Positions 1 to 11,885 are shown, counted from the stretch's first letter. The stretch: 46,160 nt of DNA from Pleurotus djamor (GCA_029747585.1 JAPEVF010000355.1:1-46160); one strand, 5' to 3'. A program made the numbers and translations. The notes: generated from the sequence alone by a model not told the origin.

Positions 1-2138
1 TGGGTGACGCTAGCAACTCGAACGAAGCTATCTGCGAAGAAGCGCAAGACATCGACATTCGTTTTGTTATCAATTGTGGAGAAGGTATTGACGATGTCGA
101 CGGAAAATGGGGAGGTAGTCTTGGCCAACGTGACATTGCCGTTATACGCAATATCGGTGACGATTGGGGAGGTAGGTGAAAGAAGAGTTGGGCCGGTGCT
201 GCGAAGCATCTGGAACTGGAGTTTCCCGGAGAGCGTCTTACTAGCGATGATGAGGCTGGTTTTGCCATCTTCATCAGCACCATAAGGCAAGAATGTAGTG
301 GTGCTCAAGAAAGGAATCGATTGCGCGACTTCTCTCAGAGGACCGTCATCACGATAGACGAGGCGGCCATCTTGAGACTCCAGGAGATCAATATTTACAG
401 ACGCGCTGCCATTCACGAATTTGGAGGATATGAGGAAGACATCCTCAGCACTGTTGTGTTTTGATTTGTCAGAACAACTGACGGGATATACTCTGTATGA
501 ACTTGTTGACTTACTTATTGCCGTTGAGATCTGCAACGACCACTCTCACACCATCTGCGGATACACCAAGCGGACCGTCGATGGGAGGAAGATCGCTAAA
601 AGCGCTATCATCCGAGGTGAACTGCACAATGCGAAGTTGAGGGGTTCCAGACTTTAAGACTTGGTATACGTAAACGAGCCCGATGTGGCCGCTCCCCTAA
701 GCCATGGAACGAAGGATGAGTATGGAAAAGCGGATGGGAAACAGGTGTGTGTACCTCAAAGTCTCCAGCATAGAAGTTCCCATTGAGGGCCTCTGGCTTA
801 AAAGAAAGGCCATTCTGAGCCTTGAACCCACCGTCCGTGGATAATAGGATGGTAAGGGTGTAAGCATCGAGGGATTTGGCAATGTGGAGGAAATCGTTCC
901 TTCCATCACCGTTAAAGTCGAGGGGTATGAGTTGGGTAGGAAATCTAATGCCATCGAATGTCGAGCTTGGCGTCGTTGAGACGGTACCGTCGGCATCGGT
1001 TTCATGTACGTCCAGATGGAGTTGGGACACTCCGTTGACGAGGCGCTTGGACGCAATGACCAAGTCACTTTTACCCTTTGCACTGACATCCATGGGGTAG
1101 ACTTGTGCGGTGCTGTCCTTGGGATCAATTACCACCGCGGGCGAAGGCGCGTCGAACACAGCAGGATTACCATCGATCCATGAGAATTTGACAGGCCGAA
1201 CAGTAGCACCATCGGCATCCTCTAAGGAAACTTGAACCAAACGACTGATACCAGTTGAAACCGCTTGATCATATGTAAGCTTGTGTGTATGGGAAAGCTT
1301 TCCTTGGACCTTGGACGCAACAGAGGCCAAACGTTTCTCCATCGAAACCTTGGAACCGCCGTAGTAAGTGACGCGTATGTCTGGCCGAGTTTCATAGTTA
1401 AACTGGACTTCTCGTTGGTGGTCCATTTCGAGGTTGTGATTTCCGCCATACGAAATAGTCGAAACATAGAAACTGCCTGTGCTGACATCGTTGATGTAGG
1501 AGTAGGTGACATAGTTGGAAAAGGCGTCTTTGTATTCGGTAGCCGCCCAAACTCGGGTGGCTGATTTGCCAAGCGCCTTGATGTTCGAGTCCTAAAACAG
1601 TCAAAACAAAGATCAGCAACTTTGTATCCCTCTACGGAGCCGAACATGCAAACCGAAGAAGCTCCATAGGTACGAGAGCTCCCATCCGGGAGGTATTCTA
1701 TCCACGAGTCGGGATTAGATGAATCCGATCCCACAGCAACAACTTTGGACCATTGCTCCAGTTCGAAGCGATATTCATTGTTCCCAATGCTAACCAAGCG
1801 TTGACCATTGAGCGAGAACCGATCCTTGTCGTCGTAGTTGATTGCGCCTACCCATTGGGAAGGCACTCATGAGCAATGACTCAGTGAAAATAGAGTAATA
1901 GCTCACCCCGAAATCCGTCTTGGGCAATTGTTGCGGGTGTGCGTTCCACAAGAGAGATGCCCTTGAGGGCCCACCCAGAACCGATCGCCGACGCTGAGTT
2001 GGAAGCAGAGTGATACGAGAGGGTTACACCAGGGGACAACCTGGCGGGTGGTACCTGAATTGGGAGCGAAAGGGCGAAAGAACCATTCGGATCGACGCTA
2101 TGATCAACTTTGAGAGTGCCAACGATTTCTTGAGACAT
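1..2138 (-). CDS. SpvB/TcB-like N-terminal domain protein with FG-GAP-type repeats (5' part only)
   Basis: The start is the ATG at 2138. The first exon (2138-1907) encodes a segment typical of the SpvB / Tc-toxin B-subunit N-terminus: GSFALSLPIQVPP, then LSPGVTLSYHS, GSGWALKGIS and ERTPATIAQDGFRG. Intron 1848-1906 (GTGAGC...GGGTAG) joins DGFRG to AINYDDKDRFSLNGQRL in frame. Further introns lie near 1590-1645, 690-757 and 480-535. Later exons contain integrin-like FG-GAP/VCBS segments such as LDFNGDGRNDFLH. The frame stays open to the left edge, so the 3' part (normally RHS-like in long members) is outside. About 550 residues are visible. In bacteria this family belongs to insecticidal toxin complexes and the Salmonella SpvB region; I cannot tell whether this fungal member is toxic. 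The canonical introns show it is a resident gene, not contamination. No signal peptide is evident. Family confidence is high, function unknown. Confidence 0.85.
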
Positions 2139-2197
2139 GGTGAGACGAATTGAGATAGAGTTGCGTGAGCTGAGGACGTATGCCTTTCTCTTCCCTC

Positions 2198-2203
2198 TTT
2201 ATA
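2198..2203 (-). promoter_or_regulatory. TATA box of the SpvB-like gene
   Basis: TATAAA reads on the minus strand about 60 bp before the start codon at 2138, a suitable place for a core promoter with a short leader. Confidence 0.45.
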
Positions 2204-2209
2204 CAATCG

Positions 2210-2960
2210 TTGGCAAGCTCGCTTCTGCTCTATCCTTGTCCTCTGCGATAGGAATCTCACAGGGATCCCGGGCGACGATAGATGTTTCAACGGAAAGATT
2301 TCTTCACCGAATCTTCGCTGGGGAATCGACCGAGGCCAAAAGCCTCCGTTGACCCACGCTCCGTTGCTGGCAGCCACATCGATTGAGATAGTCAGTAGTC
2401 ATTTGATCAAGTTTGATGCATTGTCAGACGAGGCGTTCCCTTTGCACCACTGTGTTCGTTGTTGGAGCCGAGTAAGGAAGGACATTGTAAAGCCGAGATG
2501 TCGCACATCAAGGTCCATATTTGGACATCCTATGCTCCTGTTTGGCTTCGAGACCTGACTGAAGTCCATTGCGCGTAAAACCCGCTAGGAAAGGCAGAGA
2601 ACGAGAGAAACCAACCGCGGGGGTCGTAGCACAAAAAGTGACAGGGTCCACACCCGGGGATAATAGGCGGTGCACTGGTGGCTTGCTATCTGCCAGCTAT
2701 CGCCGACGTAGAGACTCAGCAATGTGCATGATTTCTGCATAGGCGGAGGTCGGAGGCGACGAGGGTGCCGAAGAAGCAGGAAATTCAACGGGTGCCAGTG
2801 AATCATGAAGAGGATGGAGTTGTTGATCCACTGTCATACTTTCTAAGTAATTCATACAAATTTCGCGATTAGATCATCGTCAAGCCCAGACTTCCAAGAC
2901 CAGCTCGCTGGAGTACCTTCAAGTCATATCGATGAGGGTTGTGATGGTTTGTCGCACCGA
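2210..2960. other. Intergenic stretch, nothing recognised
   Basis: This is the upstream region of the minus-strand SpvB-like gene and the 3' flank of the next minus-strand gene. Open frames here are short, lack splice-supported continuation and resemble nothing I know. Confidence 0.4.
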
Positions 2961-2963
2961 GAT

Positions 2964-3488
2964 TTACCATCCCTTCACCTCTTGGACCTGCCGTACCGTG
3001 CGGTTGTAATCATCTTCACTAATCAGGGACTGTCGAAAAGCCTTGCGTATGACGTCGATACACCAGTCTTGCACATTCCATCCAGAGTCAGGGCATTTGA
3101 TGCCAGTGTTGTCTGCAATAACTTCAAAGGCATGGCGTTCAGCGGGGGTCATCTTCTTGATGAATATAGACATCCGAGGTCGCTTGTCAGGCTCATCTGC
3201 AACTGTCAGTGCACCCCAATTGGTCAAGTGGCCAGCGGTCGACTCATTGACGACCTCAAGACGCCTCTGGGCGACATGGCCGCTGCTAGTGTGTCCGATG
3301 TTCCAGGCGAGCATCCAATGTGCGTCTCGAAAAGTCAAGGGTTTCCTCAAGCAGTTGTCGTGGTATTTGGGGATAGCGATCAGGGTTACTGGCAGGTCTT
3401 CGTCTGGCTCCGTGTATTTCCAAAGGCCAACTGGCCCTGGTCGTCCTGCCGGTCGGCCAAAGTTTGGAATGAAGTTGCTGTGCGCCAT
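2964..3488 (-). CDS. Conserved hypothetical protein of the WxxQDWC family (paralog of the gene at 28.9-29.5 kb)
   Basis: A single 174-residue exon. The last 70 residues hold a block shared with the protein at 28867-29469: a basic strand (RMSIFIKKMTPAE / RVTIRVAELSMEQ), an amphipathic helix, then a Cys/Trp motif (GWNVQDWCIDVI here, GAPCQDWCMALL there), followed by LI/LT-(S/T)-(E/R)-(D/E) and a closing helix. The N-terminal half has Trp-rich HWMLAWNIGH, which may match HHWCLSWTD in the paralog. I know this pattern from uncharacterised small basidiomycete proteins and cannot give a function. No signal peptide or membrane segment is seen. Upstream, a possible 39-bp 5'-UTR intron (3520-3558, GTAAGT...CTCAG) and a minus-strand TATAAA at 3628-3633 support transcription from this side. 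Confidence 0.6.
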   Translation of the reverse strand: MAHSNFIPNFGRPAGRPGPVGLWKYTEPDEDLPVTLIAIPKYHDNCLRKPLTFRDAHWMLAWNIGHTSSGHVAQRRLEVVNESTAGHLTNWGALTVADEPDKRPRMSIFIKKMTPAERHAFEVIADNTGIKCPDSGWNVQDWCIDVIRKAFRQSLISEDDYNRTVRQVQEVKGW

Positions 3489-3927
3489 AGGAGAGGCTAA
3501 TGGCGTAAACTATTCGAACCTGAGCAGTAGAAACGAAAGAGAATGAGGGCAGACTTACCGAGGCGCGACACTGATGGCTCGAAATGGGGTATCTGAGGTG
3601 CCATGACTTCAGACGACTCGGGCTACTTTTATACAACCTTAAACGACAACGACGAACAATGGAAGCCCATCGGTGGAGTCAAAGCTCAGCGGGAAATGAG
3701 AAACATCAAAGAGTAAGGCGACCCAATCGTAGCGGCAATCAGACTGGTCAAGCTAATGTGAAAGAGATTATCTGGATTTATGCACCGCGAAAGGACTGCG
3801 GTTAGATCTATGAAAAAGGCGTGGTGGACACTGAAATGGTCCCCGCCTGAAATTGTGGATGGAATCAGCGGAGAGGCCGTGGAATGGCGTCAGCAACCTT
3901 GGGACATTAGCAAACCGAGACGTTATT

Positions 3928-6900
3928 CTAATGCTTCGCACGAAACATCATAGCTTCTTCTTCCCGACCCAAGTACTCTCGGTGTAATGCACTCATACTC
4001 TCAAATGTCATCTCTCCACAGAGGTCCCGAATTGTATGAGCAATGTCATCGACAATCTATAGGTAAGTCAGCGCATTGTGACGGAGAATAAAGAGATAGA
4101 TGATTACACCAAGGATGGTAGATATCGCAATCACCGCAGTTGAATGGGCAGGCAGCTGATCATCCTACACAATGAAGTTAGACTGGCAATGACCACAACA
4201 AAGGCGGCTGCGCTCACTGATAAGATATCAAGAGTCAATTCTTCAAAGCCAATGGTGACGCCATCAACTTTCTCAGGAGTCATATCCGACTGTTCGACAT
4301 TGTCACTTTTTTCTGTGTCTTTGGAGAGTGGAGCTCCATGGGCAAACATGTGTCTGTCATGGTAAACAAGTCGATCGCGCAGGCGGGGCAGGGAGGCAGG
4401 GATTGGATGACCGCCTGATAGTGCATGAGAGAGGACGGCGATGTTGGAGAATGCGTCGGCGAGCTATGACAACAAACATTATCGGAGGTAAAAGGGACGA
4501 TGGGACTTGGTGAAATGATTTACCAAGTAGGGATTGAGAAAGGGGGTCTAGAGGAGATAGTATTAGGGGCCAGCTCGAAACAAGCTCCAAATCATGGGAA
4601 CGAACCTTGTGAACCAATACGGAACACCATTTACTATCTAAGCGCACAAAGGCTCCGGCTAACAGGGCTAAGCAAGAAAGGAGACGATTCCTAAGTGGGT
4701 GAGTTTGGATGCATATGAAAAGAGTCGCGATGGTCTTACTCTGCTGCATAGAGATCTTGGTACCGTTGCTGAGGCCATACACCCCTACGGAGGGTACCAG
4801 TTTTTAATGCGTCAATACAGCCATGGTGTCTATAGACTTACTGGAACTGCGGTTCCCACTTGCCAGTGAGGAGAGACGGCGCCAATCCTTGAAGACGAGT
4901 CTAGGAAAAAGGAATGTCGTGATTGAGTCGTAGTACTTTGAAGCAAGGATATAGATGACATACCGAGACTTCCAGGACACGCTTCGCGAGTCTTCTAACC
5001 CTTCGTTCTCGATCAGAAACACCTATGCCATCACAATCAATGATGGACTGCATGGCCACTCCGCGCCGAGCTTTGGCGTCTTCGGATAGGATTGCTTCGA
5101 CTTCGGATGCAAAGATATGTCCGATTTCTCCCATGGATGCGGCAATGGTTCTTCGAACGAGGGTACGGGCAGACATAGGCCGAGGAAAGAGCATGACAAT
5201 GAACTAGAAGGACTTGAGAATGGACGGATAAACCAGTCAGTTGAGACCTACCGCGGCAGCAAACCCAATGATAACCAGAAGTCTGTGCAAAGGAATGATC
5301 AACTATGCGGGACACTTCAGAAGAGTAGGGGGTACATACGCTCGGCGCCATCCAACCTCTATTCCAACTCCAGCACTGGCCAAAACGAACACATGGGTGT
5401 CAATCCAACTGTAGCCGACGACTGAATAGGCATCAATCAATAATTGAACATCGGATATCCATGAGCGAAAGAAGAAACACACCGAATATGATAGTGATCC
5501 CCGTCATCGTCCAGAGCATGATATCTTGGAGTGGTGCCGCAATCCGCATAAACAAGAATGGGGAGGTAAGAATGGTCGTCGCCACAACCACCCCATAAGG
5601 GTTTCCTGGACCGCGACCAGAGCCAATGTACCAGAAAGCCATTCCAACTACATTCCTAGCAATCAGCACCATATACAAGAGATAGGAAAGCTTGCGACGA
5701 ACACAAGAGTCCCACGCCAGTACCCAGCAATCTCACAAACAAAGTAGCGATCTGAAAGCCGGCATGAACACGCGCGAGTTTGATACATCATGCCTGCGCT
5801 CCCACTCACCTGGTCGCCTGCATACATTGCTAACGAAGTCTGAAGTCCAGTCGTAAGTTGCGGGGAAAACNAAAAGAGCGAGGAGTATACTAGCCTGCGC
5901 CATAATCAATGCCCATAGCCCTTTGTGTTCATAATTGAACGCAGCGCTGGAGTGACAAACGGCAGGGATCCATAAAGCCAGTGTTACCACAGCGGTCCTC
6001 AGGGCTAAAATTCCCTCCGCGGATTTGAAATACCTCACGAAAGCACCCAACCGTACGGCGAACCGTCCAAGAGCAGTACGTGGAGGAAGAGCATCTGGGT
6101 TGCGACCTAGACGGCAGGAATTGAGAATCCAAGTACACGCGAAGGCTAAAAGGAGAACTGACGTCGACAGCGATCATCAGGGCCTCTCGATGCTTGCTTT
6201 TCTTGCTCGGTGGGTCCACTTTCTTCTTCGTCATCATCCGCTACTGTATCACTCTCATTGTCAAACGAAGTTGGGTCCAATGCGCTCCCCATAGCCAGAG
6301 GGGCGACATCATTGTCCACGTTGTAAGATTTTTTCATCAACCTTCTCCCTAACTTCCCAAAGCCGCTTGGAGCCCAAAACCTGACATAAGGTCGTTTCCC
6401 GTCTAGTTCGATGATTAAAGCCAGGAACCGTGAAAGTCGATCGGCGAAAACGAGGAGGGTATCACAAAAGACGAAGCAGGTATAGAGGGACCTTTGAGAG
6501 GATAAGCATGAGATGTGAAGCAGGAAGAGAGACAAATCAACCTAGCGGTGAATTTCTCCGAAGTTGGGAGATGGCGAGCCGAGTCCTTAAGCTTCCCGGA
6601 TTCTGCGTCGAAGAATTGCTTGTAAGGCTCAATGAGCTGCAGCCTACCGTCCTTCTGGAACCCTGCAATCGCCCTGTCAAGCGACTCTCGCACCGCAACC
6701 AGCACCTGATGTCTCGCGGCAGTTTCCTCGCTATCCCTACCCCTTCCGATGACACGAAGAAAGAACTCTCTCCAACGACGACTATTACAGTCATCAAACC
6801 ACTTTGACATCGCATCCAGTCCTTCCTTGCAAGCATGTCGGAGTTCGGTCGACGATGAGTATAGAATCGGGACTAGGGATTCGAGATCATGGCCATGCCG

Positions 6901-8305
6901 AGCCTCGTGCTCTTTTGCACGGCGACGAAGGAGGGTGAAGCGATCGACTTTGGCGGTCGTTCTCACCGAGCTATCCGCAGAATCCGCTTGCTCGAGCTCA
7001 GTTTCCTCGTCTTTGGCATCCATTTTATTACCCTCGTATACAATGTTGATGAACGACAGCAGACCGCTTGGGTGAGCAAGTTAGCCGCTGATGACAAGTC
7101 GTATGTCCTAGAACATAACTTGCCTTGCTCGGAATAATAGAGATTTGAGTTCACCTGAGACGCGCTTCAGGTCGGTGGGGCCGAGACGACCAAGGGAAAA
7201 TTCGAGGTCGACCATTGGAGTTTGCCCCAAAAGACCTTGCGTAGTCTCTACCAGGATACGCCGGTACGTGACACCCTTGGTAGCCAAAGTTTCCCATGTA
7301 GTCGTGTCAGATGGACGGGTCTCCAAAGCCTCCGTCTGCAGGGAAAATATTTGCATTGTAGAAGAGAGAACACCATCGTTCAGGAGCGATCTAAGATAGT
7401 TATTGAGTGAATGGCAGGGCAACATGAGAGTTTGATTCTTACAACCAAGCGTGGTTCATGCTCTCCGGGAATATGAAAACGAGCGAGGCTAACGCGATGG
7501 CAACATAGTACGCGGTTGGAATGAGGAATTGTTTAGCGAGGGTATATTGCGCGGAGTAAAACACTATAAAGGGTATGAGAAGGATACGCGCGGGGGACAG
7601 CGTTACACTCACAAGGTCCGTACGAGCACATCACGTCAAGAACTATCAAACCAAAGATCGAAAGGAGTGTGAGGGATGGGACTGCTGCTCTCATCGCGCC
7701 CAGGGCAAATGCCCCGACGAAGATAAACCCTCCATAAACTGCAGAGGAACGCGGGTCGAGAAAGCGACCCTCGAAAATGAATTGTTGGAATTGTAACGAT
7801 GTTGGGACATTTGGCTGCAACCTAGTGTGGTCAATCCTGGTGGTAGATACTGTAAGATGAGATGGAGACGACGTACGATGCCTGGGCATTCTGCATCTGA
7901 GTTGCCAAGAGGTCTTGGCTACGCACTCTCAGTGCTGCCGCCATCGCTGCTGCTCCCCATGCCCATCCCAGCAACATTCCCAGCAACAAAGTCGTTGCAG
8001 CCAACACGAATAACGATACAGGCATAGACGGCGGCAGCATAATTGCCAACAGACTGGCCATGTCGCGTCAGCCATAGAACCACGACCGTTTTCGGAAACA
8101 CGCACGCAGCAAAGAACCCAGCCTGTCCCATACTCTGCAGAGTCACATCATCCACGAGCAGAACCAGCGCCGCTGCAAGAACCACTGTGCTCCGAGCGAA
8201 TGTCTTCCATTTTCTTCGCGATTTAAGAGCCGGTAGGAGCCACGACGGCAACTCGATGATAGGAGTCGACTTTTTCGAAGGTTTCTCGGGGTGACTGGTG
8301 GCCAT
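3928..8305 (-). CDS. ArAE_2-type membrane transporter (6TM N-terminal domain plus DUF2421)
   Basis: A multi-exon gene (about 20 exons, roughly 1,100 residues). Exon 1 (8305-8106) carries RRKWKTFARSTVVLAAALVLL and MGQAGFFAA. Intron 8054-8105 joins it to LLAIMLPPSMPVSLFVL and GWAWGAAAMAAAL, the first hydrophobic hairpins of the fungal 'putative ER transporter 6TM N-terminal' domain. Other clear introns are 7822-7876, 7564-7612, 7391-7442 and the GC-AG intron 7067-7123. The middle has a long hydrophilic acidic linker (ESDTVADDDEEESGP near 6240). A second membrane block follows, with WALIMAQASILLAL, VFPATYDWTSDF and NPYGVVVATTI. The C-terminal third has the DUF2421 signature: FIVMLFPRPMSARTLVRRT, GEIGHIFASEVEA, RRVRRLAKRVLEVS, GLAPSLLTGKWEPQFQ and WPQQRYQDLYAAE. 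It ends EEEAMMFRAKH. The family resembles bacterial FUSC aromatic-acid exporters; the substrate is unknown. One base in the second membrane block (5871) is ambiguous. Confidence 0.88.
7067..7123 (-). other. GC-AG intron in the transporter gene
   Basis: The donor reads AG|GCAAGT, the optimal context for GC-AG introns. The acceptor is CCCAAG at 7068-7067. Splicing joins ELKSLLFRAS to GLLSFINIVYEG in frame, whereas no GT donor nearby restores the frame. Confidence 0.65.
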
Positions 8306-8451
8306 AGTAGGCCTCGTTATCGAGGTGCTGTCGGCCTTTTTGAAACGAAATACACACTGACAGGGTTGCAGGTTGACGGTAAAGGTGCTACCGCGTTATT
8401 CGGATTGTTCTCCCTTTTCCCTCGAGCGCTTTCCTGGCGTTCCGCCTGATA

Positions 8452-8996
8452 ATGAAGAACCGAAACGACGACTATGACGACGACGAAAACCGTGCATGTG
8501 ACAATGCAATCGGTACCATCAACTTGCAAACAGGAAAAGACGTATTTACCGGTTGCCCCAATGCTGGATGGCGGTAGACTCGTGGCCAGTGATTCCCATT
8601 ATTGCCGTCGATGGCCGTGGTCCAACTCTTTGGTGAGGCCAAGCCCTGCGACGACCTCGCGTAGTGCAAGTACTCAGTCTCGGTTTAGGTTTCATTGCGG
8701 GATACCCGAAGAACGCTTATGCACTTTATGTGATGTACCCCGAGCCAGGTCGTATGTCATGGATTTCACCACTTCGCCAGGAGTAGTGTTCCATCATTCT
8801 CCATCCAGCGCTATGCCCTCAGCGATTTTGAGAGGAACCGACCATATGGAGGCAAGGGGCTACCAGTCTCGAAGGATAAGATCTATGTTATACAGACCCC
8901 GTCTCCGCAACCGTTGGCTGAGGTCTATACCGTTTCTTCTGTCGTGGCCAGCACCCGCACGACATCCCATCTTGCGAACGCGCAATCACCCATCTA
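8452..8996 (+). pseudogene. Possible decayed gene of unknown family, divergent from the transporter
   Basis: Several stretches look like protein but lie in different frames. From the ATG at 8452 comes an acidic segment followed by CDNAIGTINLQTGKDVFTG. Next is WPVIPIIAVDGRGPTLW (about 8580-8635). Then VQVLSLGLGFIAGYPKNAYA (about 8665-8750) leads, across a plausible 65-bp intron (GTCGTA...TCCAG), to RYALSDFERNRPYGG and VYTVSSVVASTRTTSHLANA, with a stop near 8996. The first two pieces cannot be joined cleanly by obvious splice sites. It could be a real gene with introns I have misplaced, a decayed copy, or chance. I recognise no domain. Confidence 0.25.
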
Positions 8997-9240
8997 AGCG
9001 ACGCATAACTCCCTCTAGCGCTCATTTACAGGTCGTCCTTCACCCTGCGTCGTCCGCCTATGTGCCCCCATGAAGGGTTTTCTGAGTGGTCGACACCACA
9101 CGCCGCCGCCTATTCCCTCGGTACTCTAGCTGGGGGTGTTGCCCCAAGCAGCGAGCCTCCCTCGAAACAAGCCCAGAATCCGTTTCGCGCTTAATGCGTC
9201 ATGATAAACGTCGATCATTTATACACCATGGGCAATATGA

Positions 9241-9266
9241 GTTAGCGACGAGTTAGCGACGAGTTA
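9241..9266. repeat. Short direct repeat (11-bp unit)
   Basis: Two complete copies of GTTAGCGACGA and a partial third lie in tandem, about 285 bp upstream of the mycocypin-like gene. This is probably a small slippage product; no role is evident. Confidence 0.6.
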
Positions 9267-9549
9267 CGTTCTGAAGACAATCAGAGTAACAGCACGAATG
9301 GCGGCGGTAACCGTACTCCATCTTCGACAGGAATCAGTTCAGATCCCCATGTCGCTGGGAATGTCATCAACGACGTACCACGATTCTTTCTGGGTCCGAG
9401 GTTGGTCGAGAGGTCACGCACTAGAGGTCTCCGTTTCAAGTTCTTGATCTTGATGAATACATTGCTCATTGACGGCCAGGTGCCCAAGGTCCTCTCCATC
9501 AGCATCAGCGATTACTCTCCGTTGACCTTTCTACCCAAAGCTCGCAACA

Positions 9550-10178
9550 ATGTCTCTGCTTGTTCCTGAAAAAATCTACAAATTCAAAGTACAACCCTCC
9601 GGGAGGTTTGGTGGCATGCTCGCAACTTCCCATGGCGAAGGAGCAGTCATCACCACTGCAGCCGATAGGCCTGGTGTTGGTGACCAGACGGTAAGACTAT
9701 TGCTCTTTTGCTGGCCAATGGGTAACACAGACTCAACCGTTCACAGTGGATGATCAAAGAAGGCAGCCGCGACTCGGAGTTTACTATCGTCGACCGCAAT
9801 GATCCAGCTTGCGGATTAACAGCTAACGGCCCCGAAGCCGCCTTGACCTTGACTAAGGAGCCCACTGTGTTCAAGGCTAACAGCTTCAAGGGCGACGACG
9901 GCACGGATACCGTGGCGTCAGTATGAGCTATTTCACCAGCAACTCATAGTACTGACACGCTTTTCATCATCAGCATATACGTGGTTGATCCAAAAAGAGT
10001 TGGATCCACCTGGTATATAGGCACCAAGGAACAAACGGTACGCCTGGCTTCCATGCATATAATCTTGCACTCACAACGGATCCTCTAGGTTGTCATTCAG
10101 CCAATTCCTGTCATCCCTAACCACACAGAGGTACCTAAATGGGAGGCCATTGAGAGCGACCGATATAAATACACATGA
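9550..10178 (+). CDS. Mycocypin (macrocypin/clitocypin)-like beta-trefoil cysteine protease inhibitor
   Basis: Four exons (9550-9690, 9747-9916, 9974-10037, 10089-10178) give 154 residues with clean GT-AG introns in phases 0, 2 and 0. The protein has no signal peptide, as in known cytosolic fruiting-body inhibitors. Features matching mycocypins as I recall them are the length (about 150-170), an early GGM-x-A-(S/T)-S strand (GGMLATSHGEGAVITTAADRP), a central W(M/W)I strand opening exon 2, a VGSTWYIG segment, and near the end the motif PVIPN followed by a Trp. Mycocypins (MEROPS I48/I85) inhibit papain-like cysteine proteases and some legumain or trypsin and are thought to defend mushrooms against grazers. 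The beta-trefoil fold is inferred from family resemblance. The second donor (GTCAGT) was chosen because it alone preserves the frame into IYVVDPKRVG. Confidence 0.7.
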
Positions 10179-10446
10179 TGTGATGTTCGTGACGAAATTC
10201 GAAGTTCGACGTCCCCTGTTGACGTCGCCCCTTTACATAATCCGTGAGCTCTGAGTCGACTTCGCGGACTTTGTTTTCCTAGATGGAGCTCGGCGATGAT
10301 CCATCGCCAATCAACGATCGAAGGTGGACTAATGCTCGCACTCTATGGAAAGCCTGAGGTGGAATAGACAAGAAGTGGATAGAAATGAAGGTAGTATGGT
10401 ACCAGGTACAGGCGGCCATTCAAATGGATGGCATGCTATATCGCAG

Positions 10447-11784
10447 TCAACGGGAGCCTCCATGTTTAACTGTAATAGTGAGTCCGTCACAGGAGCTGCA
10501 CGCTTGTGTGGCTCCCTATCAAGTAAAATATGCGAATCAGAAAGGTCTAGGGGCATCGTGAGATGAAAGGACGCACATTGAGGTCTACCGCTGCCATACG
10601 CTGCTCCAAACGGTCGAAACGCGCGTTCAGTTCGTCGAGTTCATTTTTATGAGTGTTGCCTTGGGTCTAAAGGGACAGGGATTATCAATGAACAACCACA
10701 CTCCCATCAGCAAGGCCAAAAACATACGACGAGGAGATCTTCCAGCTTCTCTTCAAAACGGTCAAAGCGCTCAGTCAAATAATCGAGACGAGCGTTTTCG
10801 GATGCATCGTAAGATAGCATGGTTGCATCGGGATTGAACGCCTCCAACATCCTTTCCAAGCGGTCGAAGCGAGCGGCGAAGTCTACGTCTACGGCTGCGT
10901 TGCTCGCCGCCGCGGTAGTGAGGGTCTGTTGTTCCTTGGGCTTCGTTACATCAGCATTATTAGTTCCAATGCGGTGAGCATAGAATTGGCGTATAAAGTC
11001 ATTGTAATATTTCATGTCTATCAAATGGATGAGAATGGGTCAAAGCGACTGAGAGCATCGTCTGGGCTTACCATCGTATTCGGGTGCATTGGGAGGGGCA
11101 GGAGCGCTCTGGGAGGCGGTTTTGACTGAGAGTGTGTTCGGGATGGTAGATAGGGAGTATTTAGGTTATTCAAGGCGAATATGTAAGGAAATTGACACTC
11201 ACTCGAGGAAGAAGAGTTTAATTTATTGGATTGAAACGGTGATGCTGCCGAAACAGAGGTAGGCAATGGTTCTAAAGGCTCTTCAGTTCTTCAACTTTGT
11301 CTATTGATACAGCACATGGCTCACGCAGAGACGGACTTGGATTGCTGTATATTGCGCTTGCACTCGGGTTTGTGCATGTATTTGCGCTGGTGGTACTGCG
11401 TCTTGAGGTTGGCGGTGGCGCGATCACAGTGAATGAGCTATTCAGAGGAAATATAGATGGCATCGAGCTCGTAAATGGTGCAGTAGTCATGAGGACCGGG
11501 TGCTTGGGTGCAGCTGCTGGCGAGGGTCCAACTGAGTCCGCGACAGATTCAGAAGCTTGAAAGGATGTGAGGGGGCGAGAAAGGATAACCATTGGAGAAT
11601 ACGTGCCAAGGGTTTTGGGTTCACCTGCACTCGCAGTCACGCCTGCGTTGGTGTTGGCAGATATAGGAGTCTGTAACACGCCAACAGGTGTAGGAGGCAC
11701 AGCTATACCAAGCACGAAGCATTGGTCAGCAGAGTAATTGAAATAAGCAGAAAACGACGAACTTGCATAATAAACTGAGGACAT
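10447..11784 (-). CDS. RFDRLE coiled-coil protein with CxxC tail, copy A
   Basis: I do not recognise a named family; two paralogs lie at 14.3-15.5 and 17.2-18.3 kb. The chosen start is MSSVYYA at 11784, followed by an intron and a Ser/Thr/Pro-rich, probably disordered region of about 200 residues. Then come a NAPEYD-MKYYNDFIRQFY helix, AVDVDFAARFDRLERMLEAF, a second unit LTERFDRFEEKLEDLL and, after a phase-0 intron (about 10670-10730), a third unit ELNARFDRLEQRMAAVDLN. In each unit Phe and Leu fall at i, i+3, i+7 and i+10, as in a coiled coil. The last exon encodes only GATQACSSCDGLTITVKHG plus GSR and a stop at 10447. This CxxC tail matches copy C almost residue for residue, which supports the model. 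The gene is divergent from SET1. Function is unknown; oligomerisation through the coiled coil is an inference. Confidence 0.65.
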
Positions 11785-11885
11785 TGAGAGTTGAACGAAT
11801 CGATGGTTGTCGCAGTTGCTAAAGGAGGTCAGAAACGTCGGAGATGTCCGTTTAGGGGCTTCAAGGGTCCGAGTACCGTGACATC

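Noticed and set aside
8474..9073. 199-codon plus-strand frame
   Set aside because: Composition is Arg/Ser/Pro-rich without pattern; the better protein-like segments of this stretch are in other frames.
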